This document shows, in pieces, positions 50,606-59,973 of a stretch of 64,000 bases of DNA. The stretch's first letter is position 1. Each line of letters starts with the position of its first letter. The position numbers and the translations under genes are program-made. The stretch comes from Sorangium cellulosum So0157-2 (GTDB lineage: Bacteria > Myxococcota_A > Polyangia > Polyangiales > Polyangiaceae): contig NC_021658.1 in NCBI RefSeq assembly GCF_000418325.1, positions 7,268,001-7,332,000 on the forward strand, in the 5' to 3' direction. Below the pieces are notes generated by a model. It was not told where the DNA came from. It made no database searches and saw only the letters and a list, made by a program, of their open reading frames with translations.

Positions 50606-52360
50606 ATGTCCACGAGCCCCGTCGAGCGCGCGCTCGCCTATCACACGCGCACGAAGCATCACCTGAGGCGCTATGCGCGCGGCCCGGGCGCCATGGACTG
50701 GAGCACGCAGCCGGATCCATTCCGCACCTTCGAGGGCGCCCCGGTCGTCCCCTTGCCGCTCCGCGCCGGCGGGCTCGCCGCGGCGTACCGGGATCTCCAC
50801 CGCCCCGGCGCGATCCCGGCGGCCGCGGTCGAGCTCGATTCCATCGCGGCCCTCTTCGAGCTCTCGCTCGGCCTCTCCGCCTGGAAGGAATACCGCGGCT
50901 CGCGCTGGGCGCTCCGCTGCAACCCCTCGAGCGGCAATCTCCACCCGACCGAGGGATACCTCCTCTCGGCCGGCGCGCCCGGGCTGCCGGCGGGCCTCTA
51001 TCATTACGTGAGCCGCGATCACGCGCTCGAGCGCCGATGCGCGCTGGGCGCCGGCCCTGCCCGCGCGCTCGCGGGGCTCCTCCCGGCCGGCGGCTTCCTC
51101 GTGGGGCTGAGCTCCGTCCACTGGCGCGAGGCGTGGAAGTACGGCGAGCGGGCGTTCCGCTATTGCCAGCACGACGCCGGTCACGCCATCGCCGCCGTCC
51201 GCTATGCCGCGGCCGCGCTCGGCTGGTCCGCGGCGCTGCTCGGCGACCTCGGCGACGGCGAGCTGTCCGCGCTGCTCGGCCTCGATCGGGCCGCGGACTT
51301 CGCGGGCGTCGCGGCGGCGGATCGCGAGCACCCCGACGCCGCGCTGCTCGTCGTGCCCGCCGCGCCGCTCGGCCGGGAGGCGGCGCTCGCCGCGGCCCGC
51401 GCGGCGGCCGCGCGCGCGGCCGAGCTGACCCGCCTCACCGGCGAGGGCGCGTGGGCCGGGCGGGCGAACGCGCTGAGCCCGAGCCACGTCGACTGGGAGG
51501 TCATCGAGGACGTCGCCGGCGCCACCTGGAAGGCCCACGCCGAGGAGCCGGACGCCCTCCTGGAGAGCGGCCTGCCCCCGCTGTCGGACCACGGCGGCGG
51601 CGGCGCGCTGGCGTCGGAGATCCTCCGGACGCGGCGGAGCGCCACGGCGTACGACGGCCGCACGTCGATCGGCGCCGAGGCGTTCTACGCCATGCTCGAT
51701 CACCTCCTCCCCCGCCCCGGCGTGCCCCCGTGGGACGCGCTCCCGTGGGCGCCGCTCGTGCACGCGGTCGTCTTCGTGCACCGCGTCCGCGGCCTCGACC
51801 CGGGCCTCTACGCGCTCGAGCGGTCGGAGGCCGCCCACGAGCGGCTGAAGGCCGCCCTCGCGCACCCGTTCGCGTGGGAGAAGCCGCGCGGGTGTCCGGA
51901 TCACCTGCGGCTCTATCGCCTCTCCGGGGCCGACCTGCGGAGCGCGGCGCAGATCGTGAGCTGTCATCAGGAGATCGCCGCCGACGGCGCGTTCAGCCTC
52001 GGGATGGTCGCCGACCTCGGCGCCACGCTCCGGGAGCGCGGCGCGCCCTGGTACCGGCGGCTCTTCTGGGAGGCCGGCGTCCTCGGCCACGCGCTGTACC
52101 TCGAGGCCGAGGCCGCGCGGGACAGCGGCGGCCGCGTGCGGGCGACCGGCATCGGCTGCTACTTCGACGACGTGTTCCACGAGCTGTGCGGCATCGCCGG
52201 CGACGACGTGCAGAGCCTCTATCACTTCACCGTCGGCGGCCCCGTCGAGGACACGCGGCTGATGACGCTCGCGCCCTACGAGCACCTCGAGCGCGCACGG
52301 CCCGCCGCGCCTCCGCCTCCGGCGCGCGGCCCCCGCGGGGGCGGCCCCGAGGCGCCCTGA
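50606..52360 (+). CDS. Tandem nitroreductase-domain protein (SagB/ThcOx-like)
   Basis: The ~584-residue protein contains two nitroreductase-fold halves. The first has RWALRCNPSSGNLHPTEGYLL and WKYGERAFRYCQHDAGHAIAAVRYAAAALGW, typical of SagB/ThcOx FMN oxidoreductases. The second has RRSATAYDG, WAPLVHAVVFVHRVRGLDPGLYAL and a final EAGVLGHALYLEAEA-RATGIGCYFDD block. SagB-type enzymes oxidise azoline rings in peptide natural products. Here there is no adjacent cyclodehydratase or precursor gene, so a stand-alone oxidoreductase role is equally likely. The start is the ATG at 50606 (MSTSPVERALAYHTRTKHH). The last ~25 residues are Pro/Gly-rich. Confidence 0.87.
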   Translation: MSTSPVERALAYHTRTKHHLRRYARGPGAMDWSTQPDPFRTFEGAPVVPLPLRAGGLAAAYRDLHRPGAIPAAAVELDSIAALFELSLGLSAWKEYRGSRWALRCNPSSGNLHPTEGYLLSAGAPGLPAGLYHYVSRDHALERRCALGAGPARALAGLLPAGGFLVGLSSVHWREAWKYGERAFRYCQHDAGHAIAAVRYAAAALGWSAALLGDLGDGELSALLGLDRAADFAGVAAADREHPDAALLVVPAAPLGREAALAAARAAAARAAELTRLTGEGAWAGRANALSPSHVDWEVIEDVAGATWKAHAEEPDALLESGLPPLSDHGGGGALASEILRTRRSATAYDGRTSIGAEAFYAMLDHLLPRPGVPPWDALPWAPLVHAVVFVHRVRGLDPGLYALERSEAAHERLKAALAHPFAWEKPRGCPDHLRLYRLSGADLRSAAQIVSCHQEIAADGAFSLGMVADLGATLRERGAPWYRRLFWEAGVLGHALYLEAEAARDSGGRVRATGIGCYFDDVFHELCGIAGDDVQSLYHFTVGGPVEDTRLMTLAPYEHLERARPAAPPPPARGPRGGGPEAP

Positions 52361-52579
52361 GCCGCCGTCGCCGGCGACCGCCGACGGGCACGCGCCTCGC
52401 ATGGTCGCGACCGATCTCGGGCCGCCGCGGCGCCCCGTCGGCGTACCGCAGCGCCGTCGAATAACGTCCTCACGACAAATCGCAAACCGGCTTCGAATTC
52501 ATGATGCCATCTCGGCCGTATCACCACAGAACTCCATCGATGCCGCGACCCAGACGGCCAGATCGCGAGCGGCTTCGCC

Positions 52580-52610
52580 GCGCGCAGCGCGTGTCGTGCG
52601 CGCTGCGCGC
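52580..52610. terminator. Strong GC hairpin downstream of the nitroreductase-like gene
   Basis: A perfect 12-bp stem (gcgcgcagcgcg at 52580-52591, cgcgctgcgcgc at 52599-52610) has a 7-nt loop. It lies 220 bp past the stop codon at 52360 and upstream of the next promoter. There is no T-run. Confidence 0.45.
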
Positions 52611-52684
52611 ACAGCCCACGCGACCAACGCGACCAACGGCAAGACCCGCCGCGGTCATCGGGCCTGCGCCTCGGGCCGGGGGCG

Positions 52685-52714
52685 TTGACAAGGATATCGG
52701 TCTTTGCTCCCATA
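52685..52714 (+). promoter_or_regulatory. Promoter of the receptor kinase gene
   Basis: A perfect -35 hexamer TTGACA (52685-52690) is followed after 17-18 bp by the weak -10 candidate TCCCATA. The coding start is ~47 bp further on. A strong -35 with a poor -10 is common for housekeeping promoters in myxobacteria. Confidence 0.5.
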
Positions 52715-52760
52715 GCGAGTTCCTTCGGAGCGGCGCGCGCGTCTGAGGACGGCCGGGGAC

Positions 52761-55481
52761 ATGGTGGGCACGGGTCAAGACAGCTCGGACGCGGAGCCTA
52801 CCCAGACGGCGATCATGGGCAAATACCGCCCGATCGCGAAGCTCGGCCGGGGCGGGATGGGCGACGTGTTCCTGGCGATCGCGCGGGGGCCGGGGTCGTT
52901 CAACAAGCTCGTCGTCGTCAAGCGCCACCGCGGCGTGGGCGGCGACGGCGAGAAGATCGTCACCATGTTCCTCGACGAGGCGAAGCTGTCGGCGCGCCTC
53001 AACCACCCGAACATCGTCCAGACCTACGAGGTCGGCGTGGACGAGGCCGGCTACTTCACCGTGATGGAGTATCTGGAGGGCCAGCCGCTCAACGCGCTCA
53101 TGAGGGCGGTGGCCGAGGGGGAGCCGGGCGCGGACGGCTTCACGCGCGGCGTCTGGGTCCGGATCGTGGCCGACGTGCTGGGCGGCCTCCATTACGCGCA
53201 CGAGCTCTGCGATTACGACGGCACGCCGCTCGGCATCGTCCACCGCGACGTCTCCCCGCACAACGTCTTCGTCACGTACGACGGCGCGGTGAAGCTGCTC
53301 GACTTCGGCATCGCCAAGGCGTCCATCAACACGGACCTCACCGAGACCGGGAAGCTGAAGGGCAAGACGTCCTACATGGCGCCCGAGCAGGCGGCCGACA
53401 GCGCGGGGATCGACCGGCGGGCCGACGTCTTCGTGGCCGGGATCGTGCTCTGGGAGCTCCTCACGCGGGAGCGGCTCTTCGGGGGCGACGCCGTGAGCGC
53501 GCTCTGGAAGCTCGCGGCCGTGGACGAGATCCAGCGGCCCTCGCTCGTCCACCCCGACATCCCGCCGGCGCTCGACGCCATCGTCGCGCGGGCGCTGGAG
53601 CGCGACCCGGCGAAGCGCTACGCGACCGCGCAGGAGATGCGCGCGGCGCTCGAGGACTACCTGCGCGCGTCCGGCGAGGACGTCCGGTCCGACGAGATCG
53701 GCGCGCGGATGGTGGCCGTCTTCGCGGAGCGCCGCGCCAGCATGCAGCGGCAGATCAAGGCGTACATCGAGCAGGGCGCGGGCCGCCCGAGCGCGATCCT
53801 GGAGCCCCGCCTGTCCCGCCCGAGCGCGATCGAGGGCTCGGACGGGCGGCGCCTCCAGGCCATGACCCCCCTCGATGAGGAGATCGGCCAGCGGGCGACG
53901 GGGCCCGTGCGCGCCGCGTCCGACTCGACGAGCCTGAAGCCGGCCCTCCGCGCGGCCGGCACGCCGCAGCAGCGCAGCTACCTCATCGGGGCGCTCGGCG
54001 TGGCCGCCCTGATCGCGGCGGTGGCGATCTCCGCGCGCCGCCCGGACGGGCAGGCGCGCGCCGTCGCTCCTGGGGCGGCCGCGCTCGCCGGGTCCGCCGC
54101 CGCGGGCGCCCGCTGCGCGGGGACGCTCCGGGTCCGGATCACGACGGGCGCCACCGGGATGGCCACCGACATCGCGCCGCCGTACAGCTACGGAGTCTAC
54201 GACTACCTGCGTCACCTCAACGACGGCCATGGAGGGATCCGCGGCTGTCCCATCGACGTCGACACGAGGGACGCGCAGTACGACCCGGCGATGACGGAGG
54301 AGGTCATCGCGGCGTGGCGGCGTGAGCCTGTGTGGAGCGAGGTCTCCACGCTGTTCATCTTCGGCACCGGGCCGACCACGCGCGTCGCGCCGAAGCTCGC
54401 GGAGGAGAAGAAGCTCATCATCCCCGGCTCGTACGCCGGCTCGCTCGCCACGCCGGTGCCGATCTCGGCGGACGTGCCCTACGCCGAGTTCAACGCCCTC
54501 GGACAGAGCATCTCGGCGACGGAGCACAAGACGAGCCCGGGCTATCCGTACATCTTCTTCCCGGCCACGGACTATTCGACCGCGATCCGCATCGGGGTGA
54601 AGGCGGCCTGGAAGATCGCGCCCGGGCGCATCGCGATGGTGCACGACACGATCGACCGGTGTCTTTACTGCGTCGATCCGCTGGCGGCGGGCAAATCGTA
54701 CGTGGAGCACCTGCCCGGCATGCTGCTCGGCGAGGATCTCATCGTGCCGCAGACGTCTTCCCTCGAGGACGAGGGGCTCGTCGTCGAGGCGGTGACCCGC
54801 TATGTGAAGAGAGAGATCGAGAAGAAGCGGGCGAACCCGTCCTACGTCCCGACGAGCTGGTTCTGGGCGGGCAACAGCGTCGTCTCTTCGTCGTTCGTCG
54901 GCAAGGGCGCCGCCGCCGCGCAGAGGCTCATCGATCAAGCGTTTCCAGGGCATGGGATCCCGGGGAAAGAGCGCTGGCAGCTGCGGGTGATGGCGAACAA
55001 CTGGGGGATCGGCGAGCGGACGCTGTCGCTCTGCGGGGCCGACTGCGCCGGCATCTTCTACGGGCTGTTCCCGGTCCCGATCTACGGCGACACGCAGCAT
55101 TCGAGCGGGATGGCGGAGATGCTGCGGATCCACCGGGCGTACCGGGAGAAGGACAATCACCCGCTCGACCGATATCAGGACCAGTTCTACGTCCAGGGCC
55201 ACGCGGCGGCGCTCATGTGGCGCGAGGCCGTCGAGCGGGCGGTCGACGCGGGGCGGGAGCGGCCGACGGGAGAAGACCTGAAGAACGCGCTGGAGTCGTT
55301 CCAGAACGTGGTGCTCGACGGGATGACGGCGGGGCCGATCTCGTTCAGCCCGACGGACCATCGGCCTCAGGCGAACGAGTCGGTGTACACGATCCGCGCG
55401 AGCGGGGACGCCGGGGGCGTGGCGTTCAGGTTCGTGGACCATTACTCCATCGAGCTCGACCCGAAGTGGCTCGGGTACTGA
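52761..55481 (+). CDS. Transmembrane Ser/Thr kinase with extracytoplasmic periplasmic-binding-protein domain
   Basis: The protein has 906 residues. Residues ~22-300 are a complete Hanks-type kinase: glycine loop LGRGGMGDVF, Lys54 in VVVKRHR, HRDVSPHN at 161-168, DFG at 181-183 and MAPEQ. A ~100-residue linker leads to one membrane helix (about 406-424). The remaining ~450 residues form an ABC-type substrate-binding (Leu/Ile/Val-binding-like, type I) domain with GVYDYLRHLNDGHGGIRGCPIDVDTRDAQYDP and MWREAVERAVDAG-type helices, expected outside the membrane. The layout suggests a one-component receptor in which ligand binding outside controls the cytoplasmic kinase. No transporter genes adjoin it. 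A start at the next ATG (52815) would still keep the kinase. Confidence 0.92.
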   Translation: MVGTGQDSSDAEPTQTAIMGKYRPIAKLGRGGMGDVFLAIARGPGSFNKLVVVKRHRGVGGDGEKIVTMFLDEAKLSARLNHPNIVQTYEVGVDEAGYFTVMEYLEGQPLNALMRAVAEGEPGADGFTRGVWVRIVADVLGGLHYAHELCDYDGTPLGIVHRDVSPHNVFVTYDGAVKLLDFGIAKASINTDLTETGKLKGKTSYMAPEQAADSAGIDRRADVFVAGIVLWELLTRERLFGGDAVSALWKLAAVDEIQRPSLVHPDIPPALDAIVARALERDPAKRYATAQEMRAALEDYLRASGEDVRSDEIGARMVAVFAERRASMQRQIKAYIEQGAGRPSAILEPRLSRPSAIEGSDGRRLQAMTPLDEEIGQRATGPVRAASDSTSLKPALRAAGTPQQRSYLIGALGVAALIAAVAISARRPDGQARAVAPGAAALAGSAAAGARCAGTLRVRITTGATGMATDIAPPYSYGVYDYLRHLNDGHGGIRGCPIDVDTRDAQYDPAMTEEVIAAWRREPVWSEVSTLFIFGTGPTTRVAPKLAEEKKLIIPGSYAGSLATPVPISADVPYAEFNALGQSISATEHKTSPGYPYIFFPATDYSTAIRIGVKAAWKIAPGRIAMVHDTIDRCLYCVDPLAAGKSYVEHLPGMLLGEDLIVPQTSSLEDEGLVVEAVTRYVKREIEKKRANPSYVPTSWFWAGNSVVSSSFVGKGAAAAQRLIDQAFPGHGIPGKERWQLRVMANNWGIGERTLSLCGADCAGIFYGLFPVPIYGDTQHSSGMAEMLRIHRAYREKDNHPLDRYQDQFYVQGHAAALMWREAVERAVDAGRERPTGEDLKNALESFQNVVLDGMTAGPISFSPTDHRPQANESVYTIRASGDAGGVAFRFVDHYSIELDPKWLGY

Positions 55482-55557
55482 CGCCGTCCCCCGCCCCGCG
55501 AGGCTTGATGTGGACGAAACTCCGCGGTGTTCCATCCGCCGCGGCCGTCGCTTTCTC

Positions 55558-55588
55558 TTGACAGCCAAGGCGCCGAGACCGCTATCGT
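55558..55588 (+). promoter_or_regulatory. Promoter overlapping the 5' end of the kelch gene
   Basis: TTGACA (55558-55563) is followed after 17-19 bp by the -10 candidate CTATCGT. The transcription start predicted from this pair falls at or within a few bases of the GTG at 55594, so the kelch mRNA could be leaderless or nearly so. This also argues against the earlier in-frame GTG at 55510 as the start. Confidence 0.45.
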
Positions 55589-55593
55589 CGAGC

Positions 55594-58422
55594 GTGCGTT
55601 CAGCCTCGTTCTTTCGCCGCCTCGCCCCTGTCTTGCTCGCCGCGGCGCTCGGGTGCCACGGCGCCGATGAGCCGCGAGGTCGCGCGAAGGAGCACGGCAT
55701 CGTGGCGGCTGCCGCCGCGCTCACGGCGCCACGGTGGGACGTGGCGGCGCCGATGAACGTCGCCCGGAGCAGGCACACGGCGACGCGGCTGCTCGACGGG
55801 AAGGTCCTCGTGGCCGGCGGAGCGAGCGCCACCGCCGAGGTGTACGACCCTGACACGAATACATGGATGCTCGTCGCGTCGATGAGCACGCCGCACACGG
55901 GGCATACCGCGACGCTCCTTCCGGACGGCAGGGTCGTCGTGGCCGGCGGCGTGACCGACGCTGTCGAGATCTACGACCCGGCCACGGACACCTGGACGCT
56001 CGCCGCGCCGCTCCTCACGCCGCGCGAGCGCCACACCGCGACGCTCCTGCCCGACGGCCGGCTCCTCGTGGCCGCCGGCGAGTCCGAAGAGTGGGTGATG
56101 AGGTCGAGCGAGATCTACGATCCCGCGGCGGATACGTGGACCGACGCGGGGTCGATGGCGCAGGCGCGCTCCTCCCACGAGGCCGCGCTCTTGCCGGACG
56201 GCGACGTCCTCGTGGTGGCCGGGGTGGGCCCCTCCGGCGACCCCATCGGCAGCGCGGAGCGCTACGATCCGGCCACCGGCGCGTGGACGGCCGCGGGCTC
56301 GATCCAGAACCGCAGAGGCCACACCGCGACGCTCCTCGGGACTGGCAAGGTGCTCGTCGCCGGCGGCTACACCGATTATGGCGGTGAGGGGTTCTCCTCC
56401 ACGAACCGCAGCGCGGCGCTCTACGACCCGGCGAGCAACACCTGGACGACCGCGGCGCCGCTGAACGTCGCCCGCGACAGTCACACGGCCACGCCGCTCG
56501 CCGACGGGCGGGTGCTGGTCGCCGGCGGCGGCGCGATCGCGGAGGTCTACGATCCGGCGAGCGGGACGTGGTCGCTCGGCAAGTACCTGAACACGGGCCG
56601 GAGCGGCCACACCGCCACGGCGCTCGCGGGCGGGCGGGTGCTCGTGGCCGGCGGCGGGAGCGCGAGCGTCGAGGTGCTCACCCTCGCGGCCCCGGGCGCT
56701 CCTTGCCTCTTCGCGGGCGAATGCGCGAGCGGCTTCTGCGTCGATGGCGTCTGCTGTGATACCGCGTGTGACGCGGGCTCGTGTGACGCGTGCGCGGTGG
56801 ACGCGGGCGCGTCGGCGGATGGCACCTGTACGCCGCTGAGCGGCGCCGTGTGCGGCAGCGCCGACGGTTGCACGGCGAACGGCGTCTGCCAGGCGGGCGC
56901 TTGCGTCGGCGATGTGCCTGTCGGCTGCCAGCCCGCGTGGACGCCGGCCGGGAACATGCCCGTGCCGCGGCACGACGGCACGTGGGCCGAGCTCGCCGAT
57001 GGCCGCGTGCTCGTGGCCGGCGGGTACGACAACGACTGGAACGATACCCTGTCCGCGAACCTCTACGATCCGGCGACGAACGCCTGGAGCGACGTCGCGC
57101 CGCTCTCTCGCGCGCGCCGCAAGCCCGCGTCGATCCGGGTCTCGACCGGCGAGATCCTCGTCGTGGGCGGCGATTCTCCGTCGACGGCCGAGGCCTACGA
57201 TCCGGCGAGCGACACGTGGGCGCTCACCGGCGCCATGGTCGCGCACCACGATCCGAGCGTCGCTCTCTTGCGGCTCCCGGACGATCGTGTCCTCGCCGTG
57301 GGCGGCGGGACGGCGGTCGCCGAGGTCTACGATCCGGCGACGCGATCCTGGGCCGCGACGGGCTCGCTCGGCGTCTCGCGCTCGAGGCATTCGGCGGTCC
57401 TCTTGCACAGCGGGAAGGTGCTGGTGAGCGGCGGCGCAGGCAACCCGGCGACGGCGGAGCTGTACGACCCGGCCACGGGGACGTTCTCCCCGGCCGGGAC
57501 GCTGACCTTCGCGCATTCCGGGCACAAGGCGACGAGGCTGCTCGACGGCAGCGTGCTCGTGGTGAGCGGCGACGGCGCCGACCGGTATGACCCGGCCACG
57601 AATACCTGGACGCCCACGCAAGCGTTGCTCATGCCGCCCGCCGATTTCACGGCGACGCTGCTCGCCGAGGGTCGGGTGCTGGTCACGGGCGCGGCGAGCG
57701 TCCCGCACGCGCAGGTGTACGATCCGGCGACGAACGACTGGTTCGTGACTGGGCCGCTGGACGTCGCGCGCCGGCGTCACACGGCCACGCTGCTCGGGAA
57801 CGGAATGGTGCTCATCGCGGGCGGCAAGGAATGGACCGGCGGCAACGAGTGCACCCTCCGCAGCGCCGCGGTGTACGACCCCGCGACGAATGGCTGGTCG
57901 ACGGTGCAGAACATGAGCAGGCTGCGCGACGCTCCGTCGTCCGTGCTGCTCGATGGCAATCGCGTCCTGGTCTTCGGGGGGTTGCTGGCAGGGTGTTCGT
58001 CCGGAGACGGCGACCCCGAGGCGCATGGAAGCGCGGAGATTTACGAGGGCGGCATCACCCCGGAGGGCAGCGGCGGAAGCGGCGGCGCGGGCGGCTCCGG
58101 GGGAATGAGCGGCTCTGGCGGCTCCGGTGGAGTGGGCGGCTCCGGCGGAGCCGGCGGTAGCGGAGGCGAGGGAGAAGGCGGCGGCGGAGGTAGCGCCGGT
58201 GGAATGGGCGGCGCGGGCGGAATGGGCGAGGCCGGCGGCGGCACCGGCGGCATGGCCGGCTCCGGCGGTCAGGGCGGTATGGCTAGCGTGAGCGGCACCG
58301 GCGGCAGCGAGGAGCCGGACGGCGGCTGCCGCGCCGCCGCCGGATCCGCGGAGAACAGCGGGCGCGGCTTCGCGGCCCTCGTGGCCCTGGGCGCCCTCTT
58401 CGCGCGCCGCCGCAGGCGCTGA
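55594..58422 (+). CDS. Kelch-repeat lipoprotein with MYXO-CTERM-like tail
   Basis: The ~942-residue exported protein has an N-terminal lipoprotein signal ending in LAAALGC. Two sets of kelch repeats follow, of the type YDPATNTWTxxxxLxxxRxxHTATLLxDGRVLVAGG: about seven before and eight after a cysteine-rich module near residues 370-450 (GFCVDGVCCDTACDAGSCDAC). Kelch blades form beta-propellers used for binding or, rarely, catalysis. After them comes a Gly/Ser/Ala linker of ~80 residues and a C-terminal Cys, hydrophobic segment and RRRRR that resembles the MYXO-CTERM sorting signal. It thus carries both an N-terminal lipobox and a C-terminal sorting motif. The start is chosen from the promoter position. 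Confidence 0.87.
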   Translation: MRSASFFRRLAPVLLAAALGCHGADEPRGRAKEHGIVAAAAALTAPRWDVAAPMNVARSRHTATRLLDGKVLVAGGASATAEVYDPDTNTWMLVASMSTPHTGHTATLLPDGRVVVAGGVTDAVEIYDPATDTWTLAAPLLTPRERHTATLLPDGRLLVAAGESEEWVMRSSEIYDPAADTWTDAGSMAQARSSHEAALLPDGDVLVVAGVGPSGDPIGSAERYDPATGAWTAAGSIQNRRGHTATLLGTGKVLVAGGYTDYGGEGFSSTNRSAALYDPASNTWTTAAPLNVARDSHTATPLADGRVLVAGGGAIAEVYDPASGTWSLGKYLNTGRSGHTATALAGGRVLVAGGGSASVEVLTLAAPGAPCLFAGECASGFCVDGVCCDTACDAGSCDACAVDAGASADGTCTPLSGAVCGSADGCTANGVCQAGACVGDVPVGCQPAWTPAGNMPVPRHDGTWAELADGRVLVAGGYDNDWNDTLSANLYDPATNAWSDVAPLSRARRKPASIRVSTGEILVVGGDSPSTAEAYDPASDTWALTGAMVAHHDPSVALLRLPDDRVLAVGGGTAVAEVYDPATRSWAATGSLGVSRSRHSAVLLHSGKVLVSGGAGNPATAELYDPATGTFSPAGTLTFAHSGHKATRLLDGSVLVVSGDGADRYDPATNTWTPTQALLMPPADFTATLLAEGRVLVTGAASVPHAQVYDPATNDWFVTGPLDVARRRHTATLLGNGMVLIAGGKEWTGGNECTLRSAAVYDPATNGWSTVQNMSRLRDAPSSVLLDGNRVLVFGGLLAGCSSGDGDPEAHGSAEIYEGGITPEGSGGSGGAGGSGGMSGSGGSGGVGGSGGAGGSGGEGEGGGGGSAGGMGGAGGMGEAGGGTGGMAGSGGQGGMASVSGTGGSEEPDGGCRAAAGSAENSGRGFAALVALGALFARRRRR
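58064..58310 (+). repeat. Degenerate Gly-rich repeat in the kelch gene linker
   Basis: Imperfect units of ggcggctccggcgga-type encode Gly-Gly-Ser/Ala-Gly repeats (SGGAGGSGGMSGSGGSGG and similar). They link the propellers to the C-terminal sorting motif. The repeats are degenerate, unlike the near-perfect array in the PNGase F-like gene. Confidence 0.75.
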
Positions 58423-58792
58423 AACGCACAAGGCCCACGATGGCCCGCAGCCTCGATGCGCCCGCGCTGGAGCGTCCAGTCGAGCGCGAGGCGCAGCAAG
58501 GTTGCGCAGCCGTGCGATCTTCTCGGGCTTGAGCGGCGTCGAGAGCGTCACGCCCAGCATGTTGGCCACCTCGCGGGTGCTCGGCGGCCTGGCCGGCCTG
58601 GTGCTGGCAGCGGGGCGGCTCGTGAGTGCCTGGTGTCACGTTGCACGCAGGTCACTCGGCCTGACGACTCGAGGGAGGTGCCCGGAATTGAAGAGGTGGA
58701 CGCGGTTGCTCCGGCCCCTGCGGACCTCACGCAGGAGCTTGGCGCGCCCCTTGAGGATTCAGCATGGCTGCAATCACCCGAGAGACGACGCG
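58423..58792. other. 370-bp region with a possible minus-strand gene remnant
   Basis: On the minus strand from about 58569 to 58440, two adjoining frames read MLGVTLSTPLKPEKIARLRNL and then MLRLALDWTLQRGRIEAAG. Together they look like the broken end of a single small protein. The rest shows no supportable gene. The ribosome site of the next plus-strand gene lies at its right edge. Confidence 0.35.
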
Positions 58793-59701
58793 ATGCCCTC
58801 TGTGACCCATGAAGCCCTCGTGGAGCTGTTCAAGAACCGGCCGACGCTGGCCGCCGAGATGCTGCACGACGCGCTCGGTCAGCCGGTACCGGCCTTCACG
58901 GAGGCGCGCGTCGTGTCCTCCGACCTCACCGAGGTCCTGCCCTCGGACCGGCGCGCGGACGTCATCGTCGTGCTGCTGGTCGGTGAGCTGGAGCGGCCCG
59001 CGATGGCCATCGTGGTCGAGGTCCAGCTCGGCGTCGACCCGGACAAGCGGTACGTCTGGCCGGTGTACGTCGTCCAAACGAGGGCCAGGAACCGCTGCCC
59101 GACCCAGCTGCTGGTCGTGACGATCGATGCCGAGATCGCGCGGTGGTGCTCGCGGCCGATCGACACGGGCCACCCTGGCTTGACGCTGGCCCCGCTGGTG
59201 CTGGGGCCCGAGGGTGTCCCGGTCGTCACCGATGCCGAGCAGGCGAAGGCGTCGCCCGAGGTGGTCGTGCTCTCGGCGATGGCGCACGGGCAGGGTGAGG
59301 CGGCGGAGGCGATCGGCGTGGCGTTCCTGGCGGCGGCAGCCGGGCTCGATGAGGAGCGGCGCGCCTTGTACGGGGACCTGGTGCTATCCTCGCTGAACGA
59401 AGCGGCGAGGCGGACGTTGGAGGCGATGATGAAGAGCGGATACGAGTTCCAGAGCGAGTTCGCACGCAGCTACGTAGCGAAGGGCGTGGAGAAGGGCCGG
59501 GAGGAGGGGCGGCAGGCAGGGCTCCTCGAAGCCAAGGCGCAGGCCGTGCTCTCTGTCCTGGAGGCCCGCGGGCTGGAGATCCCTGCCGAGGTCCGGGAGC
59601 GCGTCCTCGAGAGCACCGACGTGGCCGAGCTGGACCGCTGGATCCGCCGCGCTGCATCCGTCGGCGACGCGAGGGAGCTGCTCACGATGACCGGCTCCTG
59701 A
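58793..59701 (+). CDS. Rpn/PD-(D/E)XK-type protein (transposase-like family)
   Basis: The 302-residue protein begins MPSVTHEALVELFKNRPTLAAEML. Its PD-(D/E)XK-like core shows RADVIVVLL and AIVVEVQLGVDPDKR (an E-x-Q variant of the usual E-x-K). The C-terminal half has SGYEFQSEFARSYVAKGVEKGREEGRQAG, the charged linker typical of this family. A helical tail (VLESTDVAELDRWIRRA) follows. Members are related to Rpn recombination-promoting nucleases and are multicopy in Sorangium-type genomes. The start is the ATG at 58793 with a GAGAG ribosome site; the long open frame upstream is unsupported. It is intact, unlike the relative near position 1000. Confidence 0.83.
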   Translation: MPSVTHEALVELFKNRPTLAAEMLHDALGQPVPAFTEARVVSSDLTEVLPSDRRADVIVVLLVGELERPAMAIVVEVQLGVDPDKRYVWPVYVVQTRARNRCPTQLLVVTIDAEIARWCSRPIDTGHPGLTLAPLVLGPEGVPVVTDAEQAKASPEVVVLSAMAHGQGEAAEAIGVAFLAAAAGLDEERRALYGDLVLSSLNEAARRTLEAMMKSGYEFQSEFARSYVAKGVEKGREEGRQAGLLEAKAQAVLSVLEARGLEIPAEVRERVLESTDVAELDRWIRRAASVGDARELLTMTGS

Positions 59702-59973
59702 GCGCGCACGACCTCGGGAAGCGGGGAGATGGCTGGCGCTTGCCGCGAGCCGCCCGTCTGCGTCGGCTTCGGCAGCATTCCTGCGGACCAGCAGACCGGC
59801 CGACCGGCCACGCCGTCATTGAGACCGCGGTCTGCGGGGCGCCGCGTCGTCATCTCGTTGGGGGGTGGCCGAGCTCGGTGAGGGATTCGGCAGCAGCTGT
59901 CGCCGCCCGTGCGTGTGCATCGCACGGGCGGTTCGGAAGCCATGTTCCGCCGCGCGAAGGAACGCATGCGCGT

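Noticed and set aside
50606-52360. Azole-forming RiPP cluster around the SagB-like gene
   Set aside because: No cyclodehydratase, YcaO, precursor peptide or exporter lies next to it.
55600-58569. Very long minus-strand open frame (~990 codons) opposite the kelch gene
   Set aside because: It is the antisense shadow of GC-rich kelch repeats; its product is low-complexity and has no domain, while the plus strand encodes clear kelch blades.
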